64,000 nt of DNA from Helianthus annuus. Taxonomy: Eukaryota > Streptophyta > Magnoliopsida > Asterales > Asteraceae. The DNA lies in the NCBI RefSeq assembly GCF_002127325.2, contig NC_035436.2, forward strand, positions 30,777,558-30,841,557. The letters run 5' to 3'. The stretch's first letter is position 1; the number at the start of each line of letters is the position of its first letter. The notes under the pieces are model-generated. The model had not been told where the DNA came from. It was given only the letters and a program-made list of their open reading frames with translations, and made no database searches. Positions 33,423 to 45,291 of this stretch are shown here, one piece after another. The translations under genes were made by a program, and so were the position numbers.

Positions 33423-34122
33423 TCTATACATATAATAAAAGAAACCAATTTGAGGACACTTGTCATCATATTAGGTCATGTCTTATGGATAATTATAATT
33501 TTAGTTAAATCTTTTCTAATTAATTATAGATAAACCTCCTACTAAATATTTATTTAGTTTAATTATTACTTTTATATTTATCTATTTACTTCAAATTCAA
33601 ACTTAGTTTTCTAATTTGATATTAGAGTAAATTACGATTTTGGCCCCCGTGGTTATATCACTTTTATCCTTTTAGCCCAAAAATGATTTTTTTAACATCT
33701 GAGCACTCAATGTCTTTTTTCCTAACCCTTTTGGACCCCAACATCTTTTTTTCTATCTAATTTGATATTAGAGTAAATTACGATTTTGGCCCCTGTGGTT
33801 ATATCACTTTTACCCTTTTAGCTCAAAAATGAATTTTTTTACATCTGAGCCCTCAACGCCTTTTTTTCTAACCCTTTTGGACCCCAACGTCTTTTTTCTA
33901 ACCCTTGCGGTTTTAAAGATATAACTCTTTTTATTTGGTATATAAAATTGTATTTATTCAACCCGTATGGTTTTTATAGATATAACTTTTTAGTATTTAA
34001 TATATAAAATTATATTTATTCAACCCGTGCAATAAAAGAGATTTTTAAAGATATATTATTTTATTATTTAGTATATAAAATTCATTTATTCGACCCGTGT
34101 AATACACGGGGTTATAACCTAG
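33423..34122 (+). mobile_element. Non-autonomous Helitron, 700 bp
   Basis: Starts TCTATACATATAATAAAAG after an A and ends CTAG before a T, with a hairpin CCCGTGT-AAT-ACACGGG (34094-34110) eight bases upstream of the CTAG. These are the Helitron rules (5' TC, 3' hairpin plus CTRR, insertion between A and T). Inside is a 146-bp tandem duplication (units starting 33611 and 33757) containing GAGTAAATTACGATTTTGGC. No Rep/helicase. Confidence 0.8.
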
Positions 34123-35320
34123 TTATTATAATGAAAAAAGGTTGGGTTTTAACTCTTTAACAAAAGAAAAAAAAAATGATTGCTAATTGGCTATGACTAC
34201 ATTCTATGTTTTGGACCCCTGACAAGAAACTCTAGATTCTATGTTTTTGGACCGCTGACAAGAAACTATAGATTCAATGTTTTGGACCGCAATTTTTTGG
34301 ACCACCTAACAGTAAGTTTTGTCTATGTTTGAATCTTCATTTAGAAAATACATATTCAACTTTTTACTTCGATTTAAATGCTATTATATCATATAATCTA
34401 GTAAATGACTAAAATAAAGACTGGTTCATTTATTTTGCTGATTTAGCAAATAAGAAAACAACCGAGAGAGAATTAAATTTAACTACATTACTTATATGTT
34501 TGTATCATATTGGCTAACACTTAATTACATGGATAATCCATGTAATTTATGCGGTATATACATTTCATTGATTGGGTATTTTTCATAATAAAAAACAAAT
34601 CCGATAGGGTTTCCTTTCTTATTAGAAAACCAAAAACAAAAATAAAACCCTCCAACATCCTATATACCATGCCCCACTATGCATGGTAGGGGTTCGTAGA
34701 GCGAAAGCAACCATTGTCGTCACTGAGGCGACCATAAATTTAGAACGGTTGTGATGTCACGGTACATATTTGCTAAACTACGTACCGTTTCTCGTTTTGG
34801 GATCCAATCATGAAACACAAAGTTTAACCAACAATTGAATGATGACGATTCACGATGTATCTCCTTCAAACTCCAAACCGAGTGGGTTCTTGGGAATTCG
34901 GTAATTGGGGCTAGATCTACCCTTAATCTTTGCGCTCACTTTTCAATTTGTTTCAAAGTGTGCGCCAGGCATCCAAGCGCTCACTTTCTATTTGCTAATC
35001 ACACAAGTCACAAGTTAGGTCCTGACAATGAGTCATGGGCCTTGGAATGATTTATAAATGATAGGGTGATCCGGACTCATGACTTATTGGAGGTCCGGGT
35101 TACATAGAACTTGGATCTGATTATATAGAAAGCTTGAGGATAATTGTTAAATTAAATGAAGTTTATACGATTGGTATAGTATATAATATATATATTTTTA
35201 TCAAACCCAACAAGCTTTTATTTTTGAATTTAAAACAGAAAGGACTATTTAACATTTTGTCATCTTCTTTTTGTTTCTACACTCTACTTAATTTTGGAGG
35301 GGCCAACTTTTTTTGGTTTT
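34123..35320. other. Intergenic region upstream of the monooxygenase gene
   Basis: Holds about 2.5 copies of a 37-41 bp unit (TTCTATGTTTTGGACC...CTGACAAGAAACT) at 34202-34305. Otherwise I see no gene: the ORFs at 34835 and 35134 have no domain or homologue I recognise. Confidence 0.5.
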
Positions 35321-35408
35321 ATTGTGTGACATTCTATATATAAGAGAAACTTAAGAGTTGCTTTATTGTGCGACATTTTATATACAAGAGAAACTTAAGA
35401 GTTGCTTT
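35321..35408 (+). promoter_or_regulatory. Duplicated core promoter of the monooxygenase gene
   Basis: Two tandem 44-bp units (35321-35364, 35365-35408), differing at a few bases, each with a TATA-type box: TATATATAA at 35335-35343 and TATATACAA at 35379-35387. The first is the better consensus. The ATG follows at 35424, so the second TATA would leave a leader of only a few bases, while the first fits a start near 35370. Confidence 0.65.
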
Positions 35409-35423
35409 CACTAAGAAGTTGCT

Positions 35424-38400
35424 ATGTACGAAGAAGAAGTGGTGATAATCGGGGCAGGGATCAGCGGGCTAGCAACGGCCCTCGCCCTTCACAAGAAAGG
35501 GATCAAAAGCATAGTAATGGAGAGATCAGAAACTCTGAGGAACAATAGCGGAACAGGGATTGGAATCCGGCCAAACGGATGGCGAGCTCTGGATCAGCTT
35601 GGCGTCGCGGATATCCTCCGTCGCACCGCTATCCCTTTTCAAAGGTCTCCTTTTGCTGATAGTTAGTTTTCACTTTTCAAAATCATTACAATTATATAAA
35701 GTTCTATATGATGAATAATATGCAGCAGTAATTAACATATCAACAAAACTTAAAACAAAATAGGAATAAGTTTAACAATAAAAATACAAGAAATGAGTTC
35801 AAGTTGAAAGGTAACTGAGCGAAAGAAATTCACAAATGATCGAAAAATCGATTTAAAAAATGAAATAAGATATTTACTAATTTTCCTTAAGAGGCATATG
35901 TCTCTATCAAGTGGGCTAGTCGTATTCATGTAACTTTGAAGTAACTAAGCGAAAGAAGTTCACACGATTAACATATGTCCCTATAACCATCTATTAAAAA
36001 AATATGTTTTGTAATTTTCATTTAGGTTAAAAGAATCATTAACGAGTTAATTTGTCACATTTATGATTCCGTGATCTTAAACATCGACTATCATGTTAGT
36101 CAATAATTGGTATATATCCTCAATAAAGAGTTAATGATGCTAATATGCAATGGTACTTCATGTCTTTGTATAGGGAAAGAGTCGTATCGCTTGATGGAGG
36201 GAGAAAACAAGACATCTCATTGTAAGTTCTATGAGCTTAGAAACTTAGCGAATGACATTCTAAAATGTTTTTACTTTTAAGTTCTTACGTATTTATGATT
36301 TTGATCTAATGTGACAATAAAGTTGAATGGCCTATTGAATTATATGCTAGTAACATTTTGAGGGTGTGATAAGGCTTAGGGATTATTAGATCCTGAGTTT
36401 CAGGGGCGCAGATTCTAGTGGGCGGGAGGGTGCGGCCGACCCCCCGAACTTTTCACTCAGTAGTGGAGAGTATGTAATTTTCATATAGAAATTTTTGGGT
36501 ATATACGTGTTCGACCCCCCGGTTTTATAGAAATTTTTGGATATATACGTTTTTGACCTCTCGGTCGGAAATCTCAAGCTTCGCCACTGCTGGGTTCGAT
36601 TCCCACAAGAGGGTTTTTTTCTCAAATTTATTGGGTTTCCTCCTGAATTGGTGTAGTGGAGATGGATATGATCGGGTGGTTCTGCTGGTGGTACGATGAT
36701 ACTCCAGTGGTCCGCCAGTGATTCAAATTTGCCACTAAAAAAACAATAAAGTTGAATGACGTATGAAGCGCTATTTTTGATAAAACTAAGAGTTGAACTT
36801 ACCTTGGGCCTGACGAAGACCTGCCCCTCATTCTTTTCGCTTCATATAACTTCGTAGTGTTAATTTTATAAAAAATCTAATTTTTTTATGTAGTGTAAAC
36901 TTTTGGGCTTTCAGAGTCCGGGCCCTCTCATTTAACAGAAAATTAAGTTCAGCATCCGCTAATGCTAAGAGAATACTAGAGGCCATATACTCTTCCCCAT
37001 ACTCAAATTTGAGGGAAAATCTAAGATTTTGTTTATCTTTACTTGGACGTTAGATTCCCCATCCCCTTCTCCCATACCCTAAATTAAGTGAAAAACTTCT
37101 TTTTGAATTGCCACACACTATATATATATAAATATATAGGGTCTAACAAGTGGAAAACTAAAGTAAACTTTCATATTTGGGTTCAGTATTTATCATCTGA
37201 CTCATATTTTTTAGTGGTTGTAAGTGAAATAAAATATTATTTAGTTGATTTATAAATCTATATTAAAAAATAGAATTTCTATATCTCTCATATTAATAAA
37301 TAAAAAATAAGTATCAGTTTTTGAAAATATTTTATTATTTGAACATGTATTTTTATGATTTATATTGATATTCACGTATTTTGTTATAAATATTAATAAA
37401 TGAGTAAATTACTTTTTGAGTCCCTGTCTTTTATTAGTTTTAACCACTTGAGTCCAAAATAAAAAAGTTTAACATCTTAAATCCCTAACCGCTTATTTTA
37501 TAACGCTTTGAGTCCAATTTTTAACACTTGTACTTTTGATTTTTGACTCAAGTGGTTAAAACCACTAGAACACAGGGGCTCAAAACGTTATAAAATGAGC
37601 GGTTAGGGACTCGGAATGTTAAACCTTTTGATTTGGACTTAAGTGGTTAAAACCACTAAAACACAGAGACTCAAAAAGTTGTTTCTTCTTAATAAATTTA
37701 TTATATTTGACATATATGTAATTTCCTGAAAACTAATTTCTTTATAATTGAACATGTCCCCCAAGTATTCTCCGCCTAGACCGAATACTCTCAATTCCCC
37801 GTTCAACTGACTAGGGAGCTTCTAGTGACTTCTACAACCATGCTTCTAAGTAAAAAGTCCACTTGTTTACATAGTAGATTTATATAATAAAACTAAGGGA
37901 CTAATTACTAAGATGACAAAACTCTAACACGACACATCCGATCTACGAGTGTAAATTTCTAATACGCACAAAAAATGCCACAAATCTAAGATGAATTTAA
38001 TGGGTTTAGGTTTACTGTATACGAGTTTAAGTCATAGTGAATTCGTTTAGTTAAATGGATTGTGTTAGTGTCAACATGTAGGGTTGAAGATTTGACAACA
38101 TTTTATTGTTTGTGTATTGAGGTATCATTTTATCCTTTTCCCCACAAACTTAAGGGCTAATTATTTTTATTGTTTGTGTATTGAGGTATCATTGTGTTGG
38201 TGAAACACGTTGCTTGCGAAGGAAGGATATTATAGACACTCTTTATGCTGCACTTCCACCTACCACCGTTAAGTTCAGTTGCCAACTTGATTCTATAGAA
38301 TTAGACCCACTTACTACTAAACCAATTCTTAGGTTCATCGATGGAAGCTCAATTATCACTAAGGTATTAACCAAATCTAAACAATCTTGGCTAGTTTTGC

Positions 38401-39340
38401 AAGTCACTACATGATTTCATTAGAATAACAATGCCTCTTGGTTGTTGTAGGTTGTAATTGGTTGTGATGGTGGCAAGTCGATCGTTTCAGATTTCCTTAA
38501 CCTCAAGCCTACAAAGATGTTCCCGATATTTTCAGTTAGAGGCTTAACTAACTACCCACATGGTCATCCCTTCGGCCACGAGTTTACGAATTTCATGAAA
38601 GATGACATGCATGTGGGTAGAGTTCCGATTGACAATAACACGATTTATTGGTTCTCTTCACAGCCATACATTCCTAAAGGTCTTTTTATCATCTTGAAAT
38701 ATTAGATATTGTTAATTAACTGTTTATATTAATAGAAGTACATTGAGAAGTACGATGTATAATATAAAGTAAACCCTAATAAAGATATTCTCTTTGATTA
38801 TAACTATGATGAACAGATGAAGGAATTTGGAAAAATCCCGAGGTAATACGACAATACGCCATAGAGTTGCTAGGCAACTTTCCCCATGAGATTCAAGAAA
38901 TGGCTAAGAACGCAGACATTAACTCATTGTCGTTTACACACTTAAGATATCGTGACCCGTGGGACATACTAGTGGGGACATTTTCTAGAGGAACAGTGAC
39001 AGTTGCTGGTGATGCTATGCATGTCATGGGTCCATTTATGGGGCAAGGTGGCTCTGCAGCACTAGAAGATGCGGTTGTGTTGGCTAGAAATATGGCTCAA
39101 GCGGGTTTGAACCATATTCAGAGTGGAAGTAATGTCATTGTCCATAGAGTTGGGGAAGCATTTAACAGGTTTGTAAGAGAACGAAGGGTCAGAGTGGTTC
39201 GATTGTCGTTGCAAGCTTACCTCATTGGCATGATGTTGGGTACTTCTTCGCACCTAAAGAAAATAATATGGACCATATTGTTAAATTTCTTCTTTCCGAA
39301 CCAAAAGAGTCATATGGATTATGATTGTGGTGATCTTTGA
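35424..39340 (+). CDS. FAD-dependent monooxygenase (MO1-like), 5 exons, 399 aa
   Basis: Exons: 35424-35644, 36174-36221, 38186-38363, 38451-38679, 38817-39340. All introns have GT-AG ends, and phases join into 399 codons plus stop with no break. The N-terminus has the FAD-binding Rossmann fingerprint VVIIGAGISGLATALAL (residues 5-21) and the ribose-binding ER (VMERSE). The mid part has VVIGCDG (about 150), the family's DG motif; exon 5 has GDAMHVMGPFMGQGGSAALEDA, the second FAD GD motif. A hydrophobic C-terminus (IIWTILLNFFF) may contact membranes. This fits class A flavoprotein monooxygenases of plants related to MO1 and zeaxanthin epoxidase-like proteins, at the usual length of about 400. 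Substrate unknown. Intact in sequence, with duplicated promoter and intron features. Confidence 0.9.
36480..36572. repeat. Short tandem repeat in intron 2 of the monooxygenase gene
   Basis: Two copies of a 43-bp unit (ATAGAAATTTTTGGGTATATACG..., starting 36485 and 36528), each ending in a GACC-CCC/GACCTCTC segment. It probably belongs to a decayed repeat spanning about 36390-36620. Confidence 0.6.
37402..37688. mobile_element. Mutator-like foldback MITE in intron 2, 287 bp, 9-bp TSD
   Basis: Flanked by TTAATAAAT (37393-37401, 37689-37697). Arms of roughly 135 bp start GAGTAAATTACTTTTTGAGTC and, reversed, GAAGAAACAACTTTTTGAGTC, and pair over almost the whole length (TTTTAACCACTTGAGTCC / GGACTTAAGTGGTTAAAA). 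A hairpin this long would form in the pre-mRNA. Confidence 0.82.
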
Positions 39341-41560
39341 TGTGTTCAAAGATATTTATGCTTTTTTTTCATTAATATATTGCAAAACATTTTAGTATAA
39401 GGTGCAAAGATACAAATGAATAATAAGTTGTGTGATATGATTACAAGTTTGATGATATACATACTCTTTACTTAGACATTAAGGTGTACTCACTTGGACC
39501 CTTTGTGATGTTGGGTTGAAAGAACGGTACCGTGGGGAACACCACACTATGATGTGCGACCCCCACGAGTAGTTATCACACTCGGGGTTGTGACGTTGTG
39601 GGGATGGAGACATTGAAGAATTTTCATTTTTTTACTTTTCTTTTATGTTTTTGAGGATAAATAGGAAACACTATAATGTAGATAACTGAGAGATATACAA
39701 CAAAAATACGTACAACGGGGTTCAAACATTATCTCGAACACCGGGGAATGTAGCACAAGACAATCTTGGATTCTATGGTATTTTTTTATGAGAGGCAACA
39801 ATGAAAGTCTTACACCAAAATAATATAACTTTGCTTAGAATAAGGAAATGTACGTCTAAAGATCAAGCAACAAGTTGGCATGCCTATTATCAAATAATTG
39901 ACTACAAAAGTTTTGAGCAACTTCCACATTAGCATATGTCAACTAAAACGGGAGAGTATTATCCACCTTATATCTGCTTTCTTTCACTAGGTCTTGTCTT
40001 GTCATGCTGAATTTTTAATGTAAATTTTTCAATAAGACAACATAACTAACCCGACAACCAGGGGTGAAAATATGTGCTGCATTCTTTTCCCTTAGCTATG
40101 GTTTTGTCTCACTTGTTGCAACCAATATTGTTACCGAGCAACAAGTTACATAAAAACACCCTTCAAGTAAAACAAAAAAACATATATAAACCAACATAGA
40201 AAATAAAAAATATACAGGTAATCATCATTTGACCAATCTTAATCCGACCTGTCTTCATATGGATCAAAGCACGGATGATCCTATTTATTATAATTCTAAT
40301 TGTCTTTACCAGGACCATTATGATTACATACTTAACGTCTAAATCCTCGTCTGGAATCTATTCGTCATAGCCTTCAACCTCTTTACAACCAGAATGTTGT
40401 CCGCTTCAACCCCTGGAACGTTGTGCGATTCGACCACATAGCATTATCTGGTTCGACCACTGGAACGTTTTCAAGTATAACTTGTGGAGGCGGTTTTAAA
40501 ATCTAGAAAATATTACCATATTGATTATTCGGGTTGTTTGTGTCCACTTTTTCCAAAGGGATTTAAAGGGGTTGGAAGATAGAGATGCTTGAAGTGTCTT
40601 TATAAAAGTTAGTTTCATCTATACTATACTATACTATAATGCATAACGGAGGGGCATTTTAAGATATCCAAAAAAAATAAGAATTTTTTTTCCCTGAATG
40701 CATAATATACAACCCTTAAATGAGGGAAAATTAGTCTTTTAAACACTAATTACATTTTATTCCCTTCGTCTTATTACACTTTAATCCCCCATTTTTAACC
40801 AAATTATGGAGAACTAGTTTTTTAAATGGCCATAACCTTTACGTACATTAATATATATTTTTTTTAAATTGCAGCATAAAAACAAGCATTTTATTCTCTT
40901 TAATTTGAGTATAGTATTGCTATAATTGTTGACACAATAATTGTTTTAATTTAAAATCTTGATATATTACGTGATTAATAGCGTCTACGGGTGAACAATA
41001 ACTGAATTGTTAACCAAATCTGAACTGAAAATAGAGGAAACCAAACTGAAATAAAAAAAACCGAATTAATTGAAAGCTGATTAACCGAATTAATAAAAAA
41101 CCAGACATCGCCTGTTTTTTTTTTGTACCCCCGTTTAACCAAAATTAACTAAACTAAACTGAACAATCCATAATCTATACATTTCATAGATTTTATACCT
41201 CCAGTTCATGAATTTTCAATTAAACGAAACAAAATCTAATATAATAAACAAAAAACCGTCAAATTATAATAAAATAGCCATGAAAAATGAACAAGCATTT
41301 CCATCACATAGTATTTTTAAAGGGGCCTTAAAACACCGGACTTTGATTTGGGCGATGCAAATTTCATTTCAAAATTAAAACCTACGCGGCTTTGACTTGA
41401 GTGGTCCAAATTTCATTTCAAAATTCAAAAGCTTTTCTTCATTTGTTCGCATCTCTCATGCACTCCCTCTTTTTCTTTCTAGGGCTTAAGACAATGAAGA
41501 CGAGAAGCGACTTAAACGCAACGATTAGTGTCACTATCGTTTATATGAGTCCAGGGGTTA
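39341..41560. other. Intergenic region downstream of the monooxygenase gene
   Basis: No gene supported. Contains a TATACTATACTATAC run at 40617-40642, an ACCGAATTAA/AACCAAAT low-complexity zone at 40990-41160 and a diverged direct repeat (AAATTTCATTTCAAAATT at 41368 and 41410). Confidence 0.5.
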
Positions 41561-41752
41561 GTTAGTAATATTGAGAAGTAGAGGGGTTATAATGTTAAAT
41601 GTGTAATAAGTTTAGTTAGTTGTAATAGTTGTTAGTATGGGCGGGAAAATCAGTTATAAGCAACTGTATGTAACTGATTTGTTAGTGAATGAATTAGATT
41701 GGTTTGTGTGTTCTCTTCTCTATTGTTCTTCTCACTTTCTGAGCTAACAATT

Positions 41753-41764
41753 TGGTATCAGAGC
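41753..41764 (+). promoter_or_regulatory. Primer binding site, tRNA-Met type (Reina-like element)
   Basis: TGGTATCAGAGC, three bases after the LTR end CTAACA. Confidence 0.85.
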
Positions 41765-41911
41765 TACCCATCCTCAATTAACTCTTGATTTCAACAAAAT
41801 CGTCCGATTCAAATCATTGAATTAATCAACTGTTCGGCTAAACTCTGTCCATTTTGTTTCAATCTCACGAATTGATCATCTTTCGATCAATTTGATTTCA
41901 AAACCCTAATC

Positions 41912-43250
41912 ATGGCAACTAGAAGCCAAACTTTGGAACAGAGGATGCAAGAACATGAAAGTTCGATGAACCAATTTGCTGAGAATCTTGCAGCCATAAA
42001 AAATCAAATGGAAGCACAAACGACTGAAGTTTTGCAGAGTATTCAATCGATGGGAGTTAATCAAACTACGGGCAGTAATCATGGACCTACGAATGGGAAC
42101 TCTTACAACAGTTTTAATATAGGCTAACAAAGATGGATTTCCCCAAATTCAATGGTAAAAACTTAGAAGGATGGCTTTGTAGAGTTGAACACTTCTTTGT
42201 GATAGATGAGACTCCAGAACACTTGAAGATTCGATATGCGATTCTACATACGGAGGATATGGCAGTTTTATGGCATCAATCTTTTGTGCAATCAAAGGAG
42301 GAAGTATCAAGGGTATGTCTTGGAATGAATATAAGAATTTCATTACTGCTAGATTTGGTAATTTCTTAAGGAAAGATGCTTTGGGGGCTTTGGATTCTTT
42401 GAAATAAACAGAAACATTGAAAGAATTATGTCAAGAATTTGATTTAGCTTTAACAAAGGTCTCAAGCTTTGATGAGTATGCGCTCAGTTTATTTTTAAGG
42501 GCTGTGAGGCCAGAAATAGGTTTTCCTGTGAGATTGTTGAGGCCATCTAGTTTACCTGAAGCATACATGCTAGCTAGAATGCAAGAAGTGTCTCTTAATG
42601 ATATATAACCTAGTAACCATAAAGGTGTCATGAAAGGATCCTATTTTGCAAGAAACTTAGAATATCAGAATAAGCAGTATCCTATTACTGACTCTTCTAA
42701 TTTGCCTTTGTTACCTGCACCATTCAATAAACCAAAACCTCTGAATTCCAGAACATTAACCCATAAAGAAATAGAGGAAAAAAGGGCAAAAGGAGAATGT
42801 TTTGGTTGTACTGAGAAATATGCACCAGGACATATGTGTAAGAATAAACAGTTGTTTTCAATTGAACTAATTGAAGTGGTAGATGATGATAAGGTGGATC
42901 TTAGTGAGATTATGTCACAAGAATTACAAGAGCTGAAAATTTCTTTAAATGCAATAATGGGGGTACCTTCTTTTTCAACTATGAGGGTAAAAGGGTCAAT
43001 TGGTACAAAGATTCTCCACATATTAGTAGACTCTAGTTCTACTCATAATTTTTTGAACATAAACCTTGCTAAGAAGATGAAATGTCCAATGAAGGAAGTA
43101 GGAACTTTGAGCATTACCATTGTAGATGGAAATGAGATGTCTTGCACTCAGTTATGTGAAAATTTTCAATGGGTAATGCTGAATAACTGGTTCTATGCAG
43201 ATGTGATGTTAATACCTCTAAACAATTATGATATGGTATTAGGGGTTTAA
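41912..43250 (+). pseudogene. Reina-like gag and protease, broken
   Basis: Pieces in order: start codon and coiled-coil-like N-terminus (41912-42127, EQRMQEHESSMNQFAENLAAIKNQME), capsid fragments (MDFPKFNGKNLEGWLCRVEHFF at 42133; FDLALTKVSSFDEYALSLFL near 42440), a knuckle CFGCTEKYAPGHMC near 42795, and the protease (HILVDSSSTHNFLN near 43020, NNYDMVLGV near 43240). Separated by stops and frame changes. The protease active site reads D-S-S where D-S-G is invariant in functional enzymes, so it is probably dead. Confidence 0.75.
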
Positions 43251-43795
43251 TGGCTACAAACTCTTAATGATATTATGTGGAACTTTAGGAAGTTAACTAT
43301 TAAGTTTAAAGTGGAAGATAAGTGGATAGAGTTGAAGAGACTAGATTCTAGCACGATTTCTTTGTGCTCTGCAGAAAAAATGGAAAGTTTGGTCAAGGGA
43401 GACGAGACTATAGCAACTGTGCAGTTGTTTAGCTTACAAATGAAGGGTCAAGATTCTTTACAACATGAAACTAATGTACATGAAGAAAGCAAAGATACCT
43501 CTAAAAAATTATGATATGGTATTAGGGGTTTAATAGCTACAGACTCTTAATGATATTATGTGGAACTTTTGGAAGTTAACTCTGAAGTTTAAAGTGGAAG
43601 ATAAGTGGATAGAGTTGAAGAGACAAGATAGCACGGTTTCTTTGTGCTCTGTAGAAAAAATGGAAAGTTCGGTCAAGTGAGATGAGACTATAGCAACTAG
43701 GCAGTTGTTTAGCTTACAAATGAAGGGTCAAGATTCTTTTCAACATGAAACTAAGGTACACGAAGAAAGCAAAGATACTGCATTAGAGAGTCTGT
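43230..43795 (+). repeat. 283-bp tandem duplication in the Reina-like element
   Basis: GATATGGTATTAGGGGTTTAA occurs at 43230 and 43513, and the sequence after it repeats with roughly 5% divergence to about 43790. It duplicates the segment between protease and RT. Differences between copies show it is old relative to the Tekay-type insertion. Confidence 0.8.
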
Positions 43796-45119
43796 TACAA
43801 AAATACAAAGACATATTTGAAGTTCCTGTCATATTACCTCCACAAGAGATTGTGATCACAAGATTATCTTAAAAAATGAACATGTAACTATTAATTAGAA
43901 AGCTTATAGATATCCTGCTGCTCAGAAGGATGTGTTAGAAAAGTTAACTCAGGAATTACTAGATATAGGGGTAGTTAGAAACAGTAAAAGTGCATTTCAT
44001 CTCCTATAGTGTTGGTCAAGAAAAAATGATAGATCTTGGAGGTTCTGTGTAGACTAAAGGCAACTTAATGAGGCTACAGTCAAGAATATATTTCCTATTC
44101 CTTTGATTGAAGAGTTGTTGGATGAGTTAGGAGGGGCTAGAGTTTTTTCTAAGCTAGATTTGAGAGCTGGGTATCATCAAGTGAGAATGGATGAAAGAGA
44201 TATTCATAAAACCGCTTTTAGAACTCATCAAGGGTTGTTTGAATTTTTTGTTATGCCTTTTGGCTTAACAAATGCCCCTGCAACATTTCAAGCCCTAATA
44301 AATTCTACTTTCAAAGCCTTGATGAGGAAGACCACATTGGTTTTCTTTGATGATATATTAGTCTATAGTCCTGCAATGGCTCAACATATCTTGGATCTAG
44401 AATAAGTGTTGCTTTTGTTGAGGAAACATTCTTTAGTAGCTAAGAGATCTAAGTGTTCATTTGGGGTAGCTTCAATTGAGTATTTGGGCCATGTTATATC
44501 AGGAAAATGGGTTCAAACTAATCCTTTAAAGATTGCAGCAATACAAAATGGCCAGTTCCGGTTAAATTGAAACAATTGAGAGGATTTTTGGGTCTGGCAG
44601 GATATTACAAAAGATTTATATAGTCTTTTGGAGTTATGGCAAGGCCTTTGACTGAGTTATTAAACAAAGATGCATTTAAGTGGTCTGAGATAACTCAACA
44701 AGCATTGATCAGTTAAAAATAGCTCTTGCATCTGCTCCTGTGCTAGCATTACCAGATTTTGAAAAAGAATTTGTAGTGGAGACTGATGCCTCTTCTAAAG
44801 GAATGGGAGCAGTTCTAATGTAGGAAGGGCATCCTTTGGCATTTATTAGTAAACCATTATCAACTAGACAACAGTTACTTTCAGTGTATGAAAAGGAGTT
44901 ATTGGCAATATTGATGGCAGTAAAACAATGGCACCATTATCTAGTTATAAAAAGTTTGTAACCAAGACTGGTCATAAGAGTTTAAAATATCTTTTGACTC
45001 AGAATATTACCACTCCTTTGCAGCAGACTTGGTTGGTTAAGGTAATGGGTTACACATACGAAATTTGTTACAAGAAAGGTAATGAAAACATGGTAGCCGA
45101 TGGGTTGTCAAGAGAATAA
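43796..45119 (+). pseudogene. Reina-like reverse transcriptase and RNase H, broken
   Basis: RT motifs: [43 protein letters not shown] and FFDDILVYS in the open piece 44103-44405; upstream and downstream parts carry stops (for example the codon after RFCV near 44050 and the one at 44403). RNase [17 protein letters not shown] near 44780, then LSVYEKELLAILMAVKQW, KSLKYLLTQ and ADGLSR near 45110. Several stops and one-base gaps. Confidence 0.8.
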
Positions 45120-45291
45120 AGGATTGAGTTTTATAGACCCTATGTTATTGCAGAGAATAAAGGATTCTTAGGAGATAGACAGTCATTTACAGTTGGTGAT
45201 TCAAAAATTAAAACAAGGGCAGATTATTGATAAGGTATCATGAGATGGGCAGCTACTTAAACGGAAAGGAAAGCTATAGGTTGGAAATGAT

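Noticed and set aside
34835..35050. 71-codon ORF upstream of the monooxygenase gene.
   Set aside because: No recognisable domain or conserved pattern and no promoter.
36593..36603. GGTTCGATTCC, a perfect tRNA/SINE B box in intron 2.
   Set aside because: No A box at the right distance and no cloverleaf; probably chance or a decayed repeat.
40617..40642. TCTATACTATACTATAC, resembling a Helitron 5' end.
   Set aside because: No matching 3' hairpin plus CTRR found downstream.
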